Positions 35,770 through 44,213 of a stretch of DNA of 64,000 bases are shown here, piece after piece (position 1 is the stretch's first letter; the number at the start of each line of letters is the position of its first letter). The DNA is from JBCBRD01 sp039819885. GTDB taxonomy: Bacteria > Pseudomonadota > Alphaproteobacteria > Rhizobiales > Hyphomicrobiaceae. A program made the position numbers and the translations under genes. The DNA lies in the NCBI GenBank assembly GCA_039819885.1, contig JBCBRD010000001.1:1-64000 (forward strand), read 5' to 3'. The notes under the pieces were generated by a model. That model did no database searches. It was not told the origin of the DNA and was given only the letters and a program-made list of their open reading frames with translations.

Positions 35770-35904
35770 GGGGCTTCGCCCCCAACGCGCCGCAAGGGCG
35801 CGGCAGCCCGAGGCTCGGCGCGAACGCGCCTGCGCCCGCCGCGCAATTCCCTGCGGCCCGTTACCCCCACTCCTTGCAGGAGCGGCGAAGACCAGCGTAG
35901 CTGG
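35770..35904. repeat. cluster of four small hairpins
   Basis: Perfect stems: GGGGC/GCCCC (35770-35782), CGCGCC/GGCGCG (35786-35802), CTCCT/AGGAG (35870-35882) and CCAGC/GCTGG (35892-35904), the last extendable with mismatches. The block is GC-rich in contrast to the AT-rich tract beside the 21-bp repeats. Together they suggest a single-strand or initiator recognition region. Confidence 0.5.
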
Positions 35905-35964
35905 CCTCGCCCATCCAATTTCACCAGTGGATCCGTTGAGCCTTATCGCAAGCGCCGAGCGTCG

Positions 35965-36930
35965 TTATAAGTCTACCTGATTGAGGATTTTTTTCTCTTC
36001 TCTGAAAGAGCGTACATAAGTTGATGGGTCATGCTCTCTGAGTTTTCCCTTAAACCAGAAAGATGAATGAGCCGACGGGGGTTCATTCAATGCTTGTACG
36101 GCCGAGGTTGAGAGCCAGGCCTCAAGGGCGCGCAGACACCGTCGAAACAATTCCGGCTGGTAATTCAGGGTTTGACTGCGATCCATCATATCCGTCAAAG
36201 TCACAAGGAATAAGACGCATTCAACCGGGTCCATTAGCCCATCGCGCTTGTTACCCTGCTTGCGCGCGATCCGCTCCACAAAACCACGCGCACGGGGGTC
36301 GACAGCGAGACCCAAAATGGCGACGGCCAATACGCCGGAATAAAAGACCCGGCTCGGACATCCAAGGTTGTCCAAAAAAACCAATTCGTCCCGGACGCAC
36401 CCAATCGCCTTTCGCAAGTTCATCGGCTCACGGTCGTCATCCTCAGATCCGTACTCCCCGCGAAAAGCCAGATATAGGGCGTTGGCGATCCGACCATCTT
36501 TCAAGCGGGTCGAAGACAATTTCAGCCCGTTGTCCTGATAGCCGGCCATAATCTGCGCAACAGAGTCATCGTCGAAGCCAGCTCTTTCATAGCGCCGATA
36601 CAAGCGGTAAGCGGCGTCATGATCGCTGCAGCGATGCACCGCGACGTGGAGAGTTTCGGGCGCGCATGAGGAATCGACAAGCCACAAGTGGCGGCGACGA
36701 ATGCCTGAAACAATAAACGCCCTATCGCCAACCAGTGCGATGCTGACCATTGGCGATGAAGGTTCAATCGGCGCATCAGCCCGTCGCCTTACGCTAGCGA
36801 TAGGGTCGATCGCGAGGAAGTCGGCCACGGCTAAATCAACCACATCACCGTCATCCGCAGCGTGAATTACATCCGGAAGGGTTATCGCGCCAACAAGGCT
36901 GCTATTTTTTTGACCCATCGAATAGCTCAT
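35965..36930 (-). CDS. unknown protein beside the tandem repeats, possibly ParB-like
   Basis: A 321-residue soluble protein. The N-terminal region has ADFLAIDPIASVRRRAD, loosely like the ParB phrase ending in VRR, and later AAYRLYRRYERAGFDDD; the middle contains RKAIGCVRDELVFLDNLG and a hydrophobic helix (VFYSGVLAVAILGLA). The C-terminus is basic and helical. I do not recognise a family. Because it reads away from HTH genes and towards the repeats, it could be a DNA-binding protein acting there, such as an initiator or accessory transfer factor. The start is at 36930, or possibly 36918. Confidence 0.55.
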   Translation of the reverse strand: MSYSMGQKNSSLVGAITLPDVIHAADDGDVVDLAVADFLAIDPIASVRRRADAPIEPSSPMVSIALVGDRAFIVSGIRRRHLWLVDSSCAPETLHVAVHRCSDHDAAYRLYRRYERAGFDDDSVAQIMAGYQDNGLKLSSTRLKDGRIANALYLAFRGEYGSEDDDREPMNLRKAIGCVRDELVFLDNLGCPSRVFYSGVLAVAILGLAVDPRARGFVERIARKQGNKRDGLMDPVECVLFLVTLTDMMDRSQTLNYQPELFRRCLRALEAWLSTSAVQALNEPPSAHSSFWFKGKLREHDPSTYVRSFREEKKILNQVDL

Positions 36931-37031
36931 TTTCTAGTTAATCTACTGTTTTTATCACAGTTTTGCAGTACCACTACGTATTCGTACACCTTAGATGGCA
37001 AACGCGTTGATATCACTTTTTGACCCATCGA
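36907..37031. promoter_or_regulatory. divergent promoter with two 15-bp direct repeats
   Basis: TTTTTGACCCATCGA occurs at 36907-36921 and again exactly at 37017-37031, with the palindrome TACGTATTCGTA (36975-36986) between them. The first copy overlaps the start of the minus-strand gene. They could be operators for the HTH protein at 37094. Confidence 0.45.
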
Positions 37032-37093
37032 TCTTCACATTTGCGTTTTTTTCCGCCAATATAAATTGTCCCATCAAAGATGGGGGGGTCGTT

Positions 37094-37519
37094 ATGAAAG
37101 ATTTGAAAGATTTAATCACCCTCTGGATGGAAGTGTTCGGCGTTAAGAATAAGGTCTTGAGCGCCGACCTCGATATTACGCCATCAACTGTGTCGAAAAT
37201 GATCGGCGGCAGGGTGCATATATCGATGGATCGTCTTGAAGACATCGGACGAACCACAGGGACATCCCTTAACACTCTTTTGATAGCATACATGCTGCTT
37301 CATTCGGACGAAGACGACGAAAACAGGATCCCCGATATTGGAGATGAAATCGTCGGATGGCTGAAATCGGAACTAGCGCCGCACGCGCGCGACACTGAAA
37401 CCCATTCGATTGCGAGACACCTCCTGGGCTCCGCCGCGACCCTTAACCTGGCGAAACGTCGAATCAGAGAACATCGACTTGAAACAAGAAACGGAAACGG
37501 GGTTCATCCCCACAGTTGA
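37094..37519 (+). CDS. HTH DNA-binding protein
   Basis: A 141-residue protein; the ATG at 37094 follows a G-rich ribosome site, so the longer frame from 36995 is not used. Residues 10-60 look like an XRE-type helix-turn-helix: VKNKVLSADLDITPSTVSKMIGG then ISMDRLEDIGRTTG. The C-terminal half is acidic then basic. It lies just ahead of a response regulator that has no output domain, so it may be the transcription arm of that pathway (inference), or it may simply autoregulate this operon. Confidence 0.7.
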   Translation: MKDLKDLITLWMEVFGVKNKVLSADLDITPSTVSKMIGGRVHISMDRLEDIGRTTGTSLNTLLIAYMLLHSDEDDENRIPDIGDEIVGWLKSELAPHARDTETHSIARHLLGSAATLNLAKRRIREHRLETRNGNGVHPHS

Positions 37520-37545
37520 AAACAGATTTGAAGTAACGCGCTACT

Positions 37546-38457
37546 ATGCAAGAAGTAACATCCATAACAGACGTCATCATCGCGATCGGGGATAAAAATG
37601 CTGGCGACGCGGTGCACACGATACTGCGCGGCGACGATCGCTTTCGAAGCATGCGCGTCACCTCAGCAAACACGCTCATTGCCAAGTTGCAGCACGAATC
37701 ATGGGGTTGCCTCGTTGCGTGCGAAGACTTTGACGGCGTCAATCATCATGGTCTCGTATCACTCATAAGGTCTGGCGATATTTGTCCCATGGCTTTGCCG
37801 ATCGTCATCATCACAAGCGACGACAACGGCGATAATGACCGTTTCTCCAAATCTTACGCCGTAACAACGCTACAGTATAAAAATATCGACCAAATCGCTG
37901 ACAAGATCCGCGTAGCAATCAAGGACACGCCGAAGCCAAGGTTATTAATAATAGAAGATGATCCTGATTACCTTGATCAAATACGCGATTATTTGAGCGG
38001 CGCGTTTTCCGTGCAGACGGCCTTAAGCGGCCAGACCGGCCTTGATATTTTTGAAAAAGAAAGCGCCGACATCATTATTACTGATTACATGATGCCAGGT
38101 ATCAGCGGCGCGGACGTCACCAGTGAAGTAAGAAAGCTCGATAATCTAATTCCGATAATCGCGCTGACGGCGCACGCTGAGCCAAAGACGCACACTGAAT
38201 TAACCGTATCTGGCGTGTCTCGATTTATGAGTAAAAAAGCAAGCCTCACAGATATAGAGAAAGCCTGCAGGGAGCTCTATCTCGAAAGCGCCTTCGACAA
38301 AGAAAGCGCGCGGGCAAGACAATCTCATAACGACAAGGATCGCTTGCTGACCGTTATGAACGCCGCACGTTCGGAGATAAAATCCGGACGCCATCAGGTC
38401 GCGCAACACAGATTAGCAAGCGCCGTCGCTGCGCTTGGCGACGAAAACAGTGAGTAA
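37546..38457 (+). CDS. response regulator with a degenerate and a canonical receiver domain
   Basis: A 303-residue protein. Residues 1-125 have a receiver-like pattern without the acidic pocket (VACEDFDGVNHHG, IVIITSDD). Residues 131-245 form a full receiver: IIEDDP (E137-D139), phosphoacceptor D180 in IITDYMMPG, IIALTAH and the Lys in MSKKAS. The tail is charged and helical; there is no DNA-binding domain. It is probably phosphorylated by the kinase at 42675-44213 and acts through protein contacts. It is followed by a TonB receptor and P450 in the same direction. Confidence 0.8.
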   Translation: MQEVTSITDVIIAIGDKNAGDAVHTILRGDDRFRSMRVTSANTLIAKLQHESWGCLVACEDFDGVNHHGLVSLIRSGDICPMALPIVIITSDDNGDNDRFSKSYAVTTLQYKNIDQIADKIRVAIKDTPKPRLLIIEDDPDYLDQIRDYLSGAFSVQTALSGQTGLDIFEKESADIIITDYMMPGISGADVTSEVRKLDNLIPIIALTAHAEPKTHTELTVSGVSRFMSKKASLTDIEKACRELYLESAFDKESARARQSHNDKDRLLTVMNAARSEIKSGRHQVAQHRLASAVAALGDENSE

Positions 38458-38480
38458 CCACCGTAATGGGGGATTGAGTA

Positions 38481-40556
38481 GTGCGTAAAACATCTCTGAT
38501 CACGATAGCCTCGCTATTCATCAGTACACAAGCGAACGCCCAGGACGACCTTGAAACGCTCTTCGGCGGCGCTGTCGAACTCGCGACCGGATACGAAAAA
38601 TCCGAAAGACTCGCGCCGGCCGTCGTAAACACGATCACCCGCGAACAAATCGAAGCGCTCGGCGCGATTACAGTCGATGAGGTTCTCGACCGCGTCGCCG
38701 GCGTCGTTGTTGAAAAAAACAGAGTCGGCGACCCGATTTTCGTCTTTCGCGGCATCTATAACGAATTAAACCCGCAAGTGCTTGTCATGGTAGACGGCAT
38801 CCCAATCGGTGAACCAGTCAATGGAGGGCGCTCTATCGCGTGGCGGCCCCTCGTCTTCAATATCGAAAAAATTGAAATCGTCCGGGGACCAGGCTCCGCG
38901 ATCTTCGGCGCTGACGCTTTCGCCGGGGTCATCAACGTCATCACCAAAACCCGCGCCAAAACAAACGCCAACGAGATCGGCGCCTTTGGCGGAACCTTCG
39001 GGACGTTTGGCGGACACGCCATCGCAACACGAAATATCGGCGGATGGAAGTTTTCAGGATCGCTCGAGGGCTACCGTACAAACGGCAATGCCGACATTAT
39101 TCCATCAGACGCCCAATCGGTCTTCGATGCTCTCGCAGGCGTGTCATCCAGTTTTGCACCAGGTCCTATCAACGAAACAGAATCGTCCATCGCTGGGCGG
39201 CTCAATGTCGACACTGGCGGCGCCGTCAGCGCTGATTTCTGGCTACAGTCTTTCTTCAACAACGGCCAAACATTTGGCTCTATTTTTGTTCTCGATCCGA
39301 TTGGCGAACGCAACGTTATCACCGGAGGCGCAGCGCTACGTTACAAGAAGTCTATCAACGACTATCTTGTTGAAGGGAAACTCTCAACGACAGTGAACGA
39401 CGTTGGCCTAACTCAACTATTCGCGCCACAAGGAGCCGCGACACCGGCGCCGCCTTTCTTGTTCCCTTTCAACGCCATTAATCGCTTCGGTTATACAACA
39501 TCTGACACGCGCGGCGATCTTGCAGCACTGAAACAATTCAAACGTCATACCATCCGAGCCGGCGCAGGCTTCGCCCATCAACGCGCCTTTAACGTAAACG
39601 AACAACGAAATTTCGCATTGACGCCATTTGGCTTCGTGCCCGCCACGGACGGCTCGCTCCTCCGGGTAGAAGGCTTAGGACAAACCCCTACCGCCGGCGG
39701 CAATACGCGCACAATAGGATATGTGTCATTACAAGACGAGTGGCAGGTCAATGAAGCATTGACCCTCACTGTCGGTGCGCGTTTCGATCAGTATTTTGAC
39801 GATGGCGGCAATGAAGGAACAGTCAATCCTCGCGCATCCCTTGTTTGGGCGCCGAACTTGTCAACGACCGTAAAGCTACTTTACGGATCCGCTTTCCGTG
39901 CACCGACATTTATCGAGGCCTTCGCCAATGCAGAAGGGATCGTCGCCGTCGGAAACCCCGATCTCGATCCAGAGATGATCGACACGATTGAAATATCTAT
40001 CAACCATCAATTCTCTGATCGTTTTGAAGGAAAAGTCGCAGCCTACCGCATCACTACTGAAAACGAAATCGTCGTCGTGGATCCGCCCGATCTGCCGCCG
40101 ACATTCGCAAATGTGGACGGTCGAGAGGGATATGGCGTCGAAATCGAGGGTATCGCGAGACCCACCAACTGGCTTCAGATCGACGCCAATTACGCTTTTC
40201 AAACAGCCGAGCATGAATCAGACGGTTCACGGGTCGCTAATGTACCGAGACATATCGCCTTTGTTGACGTTGGTTTGAAGCCAACACAACAGGTAGATGC
40301 AAACGTCATCGTCAGATATGTGGGCGACAGAGCTAGAACGCCGTTCGATCCGCGGCCGGCGCTGGATGGTTATGTTCGCACCGATTTCACCATCGCCTAC
40401 ACCACCAGAAGATGGTCCAACGTCAAGTTCATGTTCGTCGCCCGTAACCTGTTCGATAATGACTTATTCAGCCCGACCGCTGACGGCGTTTTCGCCCCAG
40501 GCGATTTCCCCCTAGAAGGACGGGTGTTCAGAGGCGGCATCAATCTAAACTTCTAA
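38481..40556 (+). CDS. TonB-dependent receptor linked to cytochrome P450
   Basis: A 691-residue receptor starting at a GTG (38481) with GGGGATT upstream. The signal ends in TQANAQDD. The plug shows VDEVLDRVAGVVVEKN, VFRGIYNELNPQVLVMVDG and IEIVRGPGSAIFGADAFAGVIN; the barrel has FRAPTFIEAFANAEG and ends INLNF. No Fur-like site is seen upstream. The P450 gene starts nine bases after its stop, so the receptor probably imports an organic substrate or a haem/iron source for that enzyme. Ligand unknown. Confidence 0.9.
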   Translation: MRKTSLITIASLFISTQANAQDDLETLFGGAVELATGYEKSERLAPAVVNTITREQIEALGAITVDEVLDRVAGVVVEKNRVGDPIFVFRGIYNELNPQVLVMVDGIPIGEPVNGGRSIAWRPLVFNIEKIEIVRGPGSAIFGADAFAGVINVITKTRAKTNANEIGAFGGTFGTFGGHAIATRNIGGWKFSGSLEGYRTNGNADIIPSDAQSVFDALAGVSSSFAPGPINETESSIAGRLNVDTGGAVSADFWLQSFFNNGQTFGSIFVLDPIGERNVITGGAALRYKKSINDYLVEGKLSTTVNDVGLTQLFAPQGAATPAPPFLFPFNAINRFGYTTSDTRGDLAALKQFKRHTIRAGAGFAHQRAFNVNEQRNFALTPFGFVPATDGSLLRVEGLGQTPTAGGNTRTIGYVSLQDEWQVNEALTLTVGARFDQYFDDGGNEGTVNPRASLVWAPNLSTTVKLLYGSAFRAPTFIEAFANAEGIVAVGNPDLDPEMIDTIEISINHQFSDRFEGKVAAYRITTENEIVVVDPPDLPPTFANVDGREGYGVEIEGIARPTNWLQIDANYAFQTAEHESDGSRVANVPRHIAFVDVGLKPTQQVDANVIVRYVGDRARTPFDPRPALDGYVRTDFTIAYTTRRWSNVKFMFVARNLFDNDLFSPTADGVFAPGDFPLEGRVFRGGINLNF

Positions 40557-40565
40557 GGGCGAGTC

Positions 40566-41858
40566 ATGAAACTATTTGGAGACCTGTTGACCGTCTCGCG
40601 AAACGTCCCAGCGGGATTTAAGAAGATCAAGGAAACCAGGGGGGATCGTGCGTCAATGGCCTTCGGGCCAGTCCCCGCACTGCTGTTTTCAGATCCGGCC
40701 GACGTGAAGAAAATTATGACGGCCCCGGAGCCGGCAGTCACCAAAAGTCAATATTCAAAAATGTTGGGCCTCGTCTTCGGCGATTCCATCATCTCCGCCG
40801 AAGGTGAAGAATGGGAACGACAGCACGATTATCTCATCGAGCATTTCCACCCACGAAACGTTCCCTACTGGACGAAGATCATAGTCAATGCGGCCGACAA
40901 ATGGCTAACGGACATGAGCCAGGCAGGAGACACATTCGCGGCTGAAGAGAATTCACGCCTCCTCATCCAGGACATCATGGGCGAGCTTCTATTCGGCGAC
41001 CTCATCAACGCTGATGAGCGGCGCAAAGCCCTTGGGGATCTTCAAACCGTAAATGACGAACTTTTTGGGCAATTCATCCGGAACACAATCTTGCGCGGCC
41101 CGCTACGCGCACTGCCGACACCTGGTAAGCTAAGGGTCGACAAAGCAAACCGAGACTTCACGAAGATGGTGTTCACCCTTCTCGAAGGCGCCATTCCGAG
41201 CGATCATCCATCCATCACCGCGAAACTCCTCGCCTTGAAGCCCGCCCTTCCGAAGAAGGAAATCCGTGACCAGCTCTCGATCCTTTATTTTGCAGGACAG
41301 GACACTACTGCAAGAGCGCTCAGTTGGACCTACCTCTTATTGTCCCAAAATCCGGAACAGCAAGAGATCATCGCCAAAGAAGGGCAACGCTGCGACTTCA
41401 ATGATGAGAGTTTTTCCGTCAAATCCCTGCCAAAAACATACAATGTCGTGCAGGAAAGCTTACGGCTTTACCCTCCAGCCCATGCGCTCGACCGACAGCT
41501 TAACGAAGGAGATTTCCTAAACGGCGTCGAGATTGACAAACCACGGCTCTCCCCAATTTGCGTGACTAATCTTCATTCTGATGAACGACATTGGGATAAC
41601 CCTACGAATTTCGATCCCGAAAGGTTCTCCCCTCAGAGGAGTAAAAATAGAGCGACCTGCGCCTATATGCCATTCGGGCACGGAAAACGGCTTTGTATCG
41701 GAAAGCCACTAGCGCTTCTTGAACTCACAATCATAGTGGCAATGACTTGCCGTCGGTATCAGATATCCTGCCTTAACGAAGAAACGGTCAAGCCAAAAGC
41801 CGCTGTCTCTTTAGGTCCTTCCCCTGATATTGTCTGCAGGTTTGAGCGGCGAGCATAA
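40566..41858 (+). CDS. cytochrome P450
   Basis: A 430-residue soluble monooxygenase. The I-helix is FAGQDTTARALSW (about residues 242-254), ExxR is ESLR at 297-300, the PERF-like motif is FDPERFSP, and the haem ligand is C377 in PFGHGKRLCIGK. AGGGCGAG precedes the ATG. It needs a ferredoxin and reductase; none lies next to it, but the 2Fe-2S reductase at 2220-3311 is on the same molecule. Coupled to a TonB receptor and a receiver protein, it may oxidise an imported compound. It ends 83 bases from the convergent NERD gene. Confidence 0.93.
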   Translation: MKLFGDLLTVSRNVPAGFKKIKETRGDRASMAFGPVPALLFSDPADVKKIMTAPEPAVTKSQYSKMLGLVFGDSIISAEGEEWERQHDYLIEHFHPRNVPYWTKIIVNAADKWLTDMSQAGDTFAAEENSRLLIQDIMGELLFGDLINADERRKALGDLQTVNDELFGQFIRNTILRGPLRALPTPGKLRVDKANRDFTKMVFTLLEGAIPSDHPSITAKLLALKPALPKKEIRDQLSILYFAGQDTTARALSWTYLLLSQNPEQQEIIAKEGQRCDFNDESFSVKSLPKTYNVVQESLRLYPPAHALDRQLNEGDFLNGVEIDKPRLSPICVTNLHSDERHWDNPTNFDPERFSPQRSKNRATCAYMPFGHGKRLCIGKPLALLELTIIVAMTCRRYQISCLNEETVKPKAAVSLGPSPDIVCRFERRA

Positions 41859-41941
41859 GCCACAAACTAAATTTAGAGAGAGTTTCAAAATACGTAGCTG
41901 GCCAAGAGAAGAATGCGTGTTCGCAGGAACACACCGTCGAT

Positions 41942-42678
41942 TTATCTCTCCGCATAGAAACGTATACGATCATAAATCTGGCGCACGTCGTCTTGCGACA
42001 AGCTCTCACTCTCCTTCGCGACCCATTTGGGGAAGGCATTTTCATTCAATACCCACGGATCCGAAATATCAGACGGTCTACCGTCAATAAACCATCCCGG
42101 AATCAAGACTACACCCCGTACCGGAGCCTTAATCCCCATGCGGTCGGTCACTTTTCGTATATTACCGGCTGCAGCTCGGGCCTGCGTTAGGGCATCGGAC
42201 TTCAACGGCGCCGAGGCCAAATACAATTCATTATCACGATAATGTATCTTCGGATCACGCCCTCGCTTCGCAATATACTTAGTCTCGATCGCGAATGCGC
42301 CACGCCTATCCACTAGCACATGATCAATATTAAATCCGCGGCCTTCTATGTCATTTATAACTCTTGACCCGGTTCGCTCCATCTGCTGAAGGATGTCGCC
42401 AACTTTTTTTCGGCTAAATAGCCCTTGTTGTTTATTGTAAGACGACGCCAACCGTAGATAGTAAAAACAACCCCAGCTATAAAGAAAAAGCCCATCGAGT
42501 ATATGGCGGCACCCGGACTAAATAACAAATTCAGCAACGCTAGGAAACTCGTTATGACGACGGCGAAACCTGCCACCATAGCAACAAGGCCCTCCACTGC
42601 TCGAAAATAGGCTCCGTCACCGGGATACTTCCTTCGAGCAGGCGCAAATGGGATCCTCGGGCGATAGGACGTCTTCAT
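41942..42678 (-). CDS. membrane-anchored NERD-domain protein in two frames, likely joined by -1 frameshift
   Basis: The first frame (42678 to 42355) has two hydrophobic spans (AMVAGFAVVITSFLALLNLL and YSMGFFFIAGVVFTIYGW) and reaches KGYLAEKK. The second (to 41942) continues as a NERD nuclease-related domain: VGDILQQMERTGSRV, FNIDHVLVDRRGAFAIETKY. The frames meet at A-AAA-AAG (42409-42403), the classical -1 slippery heptamer, and the joined text EKKVGDIL fits NERD proteins. AAGGG lies about 11 bases upstream. The second frame alone would need a TTG start (42451) without a ribosome site. A sequencing error or fresh deletion is the alternative. The full product would be about 245 residues. Confidence 0.7.
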
Positions 42679-44213
42679 GAGGCGTATTGCACCGGAAAAG
42701 TGACAATAAACTCCGAGCCGACGCCAACGACACTTTCGACTTCGACGGCTCCTCCCAGCCGATCCGCAAAGCCCTTAACAATCGACAAGCCTAATCCCAT
42801 GCCATCTGCTACTCGCCTTGAAGACATGTCGCCTTGGCGCAATGGCTCAAAGATTAAATCAATCTTCTCCGGATCTATGCCGACGCCCGTATCCCGACAG
42901 GCGATTTCAAGTCCGCGTCCATTAACATTGACCGCTAACCGAATTTCACCATTTTCCGTAAATTTACATGCATTGGAGAGAAGGTTAGCAGACACACGTC
43001 GTGCAATCATCAGGTCAAAAAGCAGTTCCACTCCGGGATCATAGTCAAATACGATATGATTCTTTCGTCTGCGGGCTTCCTCCGTATACATTTCTACTAA
43101 AGGCCCGACGATATCTTCAGTCGTAATTTTCTCTTGTTTTGGCTCAAGCGTATCTCGCTCTAGCTGGTATGACATATTCAGATCGTCCACAATCGATTCG
43201 ATACGCTGTACCTGAGTGCGCATTCGACCCATTCTGCGTTCCATCCTCGGAACGTTGGGGTCTTCCTCCATGAAACCAATGTCGCGCGTAAATTCGTCCA
43301 ATTCGTTGATGAGTATTCGCACAGGGGTCAACAACTCATGGCTATTGACTTGCATCAACGCGCCTCGCCATTCCAGGGCGCGCTCTGCCAAACGGCGCGC
43401 CTCTTCAGCCACTTCACGAGCGGCTTTTTCCTCGATTGTTTTTGCTTCTATCTCTTGCTCTAAAGACGCCCGTTTACGGCCAACCTCGTCCATAAGCTGG
43501 TTAACGGCGATCGCCACTTTGTCGATCTCATCTGAACCGACAGGCTCCAAGCGCCCCGATCGATCGGAGCCGCGCAGCGAAGCGATATCGCGAACGAGGT
43601 TCGAAACTGGCTGCAGATAGACTTGAGAAATTAGCGAATTCAAGAACAAGAGCGCGATAGTCACAACGCCGCCTAGAAGTAGTATTGTCCCCCAAAGGTC
43701 GCGCACCAGCACTTTGATGAGCCGTTTTGTCGCTTTAACGCCAAGAAATCCGAGCATCTCGGCGCTTTCTGCGTCATCGCTATCAACCGAATAAACAGGC
43801 GCTACAAAAATCCAGACGTCATCATTTTCGAATACAATTCGCGTACGAACGCCCCTCCCCTCTCCGATTCCCTCAAAATTCCACTCCGAGAAATCACCAA
43901 TTGACGCAACCTTAGTCCCGTCGGCAGTAAGAAGGAACGCAGCCTCAACATCGGCTGTTGCAGTTACTCCCTCAAGAAATCCTAAGCGATCTGATTCGGC
44001 GCTACTAATTAAGGCAAACCGGGAAGCGTCTTGATACTGATTAATGGTCAGTTCCATATTGTCTTCAATCGCAATTTCCGTCTTCTTGATGACTTGTCGA
44101 TAAAGCGTAACTGAAAACATCCCCAGCAGTACAATCTGCACAAGGACCGTCCAAAATAGGAGCTTTACGCGAAAACTCCCATGTCGAATATTATGGCCGA
44201 TTTGCTTAATCAT
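42675..44213 (-). CDS. membrane sensor histidine kinase
   Basis: A 512-residue kinase. Span 1 is residues 17-36; a periplasmic sensor region follows (about 40-172); span 2 is LWGTILLLGGVVTIALLFLNS; then HAMP, a coiled coil (240-285), and HisKA with H292 in VNSHELLTPVRI. The ATPase domain has ANLLSNACKFTENG, CRDTGVGID and GMGLGLSIVKGFADRLGG. The start overlaps the end of the binding-protein gene by eight bases. It probably reads ligand state from that protein and signals to the receiver at 37546-38457. Confidence 0.92.
   Translation of the reverse strand: MIKQIGHNIRHGSFRVKLLFWTVLVQIVLLGMFSVTLYRQVIKKTEIAIEDNMELTINQYQDASRFALISSAESDRLGFLEGVTATADVEAAFLLTADGTKVASIGDFSEWNFEGIGEGRGVRTRIVFENDDVWIFVAPVYSVDSDDAESAEMLGFLGVKATKRLIKVLVRDLWGTILLLGGVVTIALLFLNSLISQVYLQPVSNLVRDIASLRGSDRSGRLEPVGSDEIDKVAIAVNQLMDEVGRKRASLEQEIEAKTIEEKAAREVAEEARRLAERALEWRGALMQVNSHELLTPVRILINELDEFTRDIGFMEEDPNVPRMERRMGRMRTQVQRIESIVDDLNMSYQLERDTLEPKQEKITTEDIVGPLVEMYTEEARRRKNHIVFDYDPGVELLFDLMIARRVSANLLSNACKFTENGEIRLAVNVNGRGLEIACRDTGVGIDPEKIDLIFEPLRQGDMSSRRVADGMGLGLSIVKGFADRLGGAVEVESVVGVGSEFIVTFPVQYAS

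Larger units (their letters stand above)
35511..35964. other. putative origin region between tra operon and the unknown gene at 35965
   Basis: No gene is credible here. The minus-strand frame across it is an artefact of the 21-base tandem repeats, giving a repeated ATQNPAD peptide. It contains an AT-rich tract (35597-35611), the six repeats (35621-35746), and a GC-rich block with at least four small hairpins (35770-35904). This is the kind of composition seen at plasmid oriV or oriT. Confidence 0.6.
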
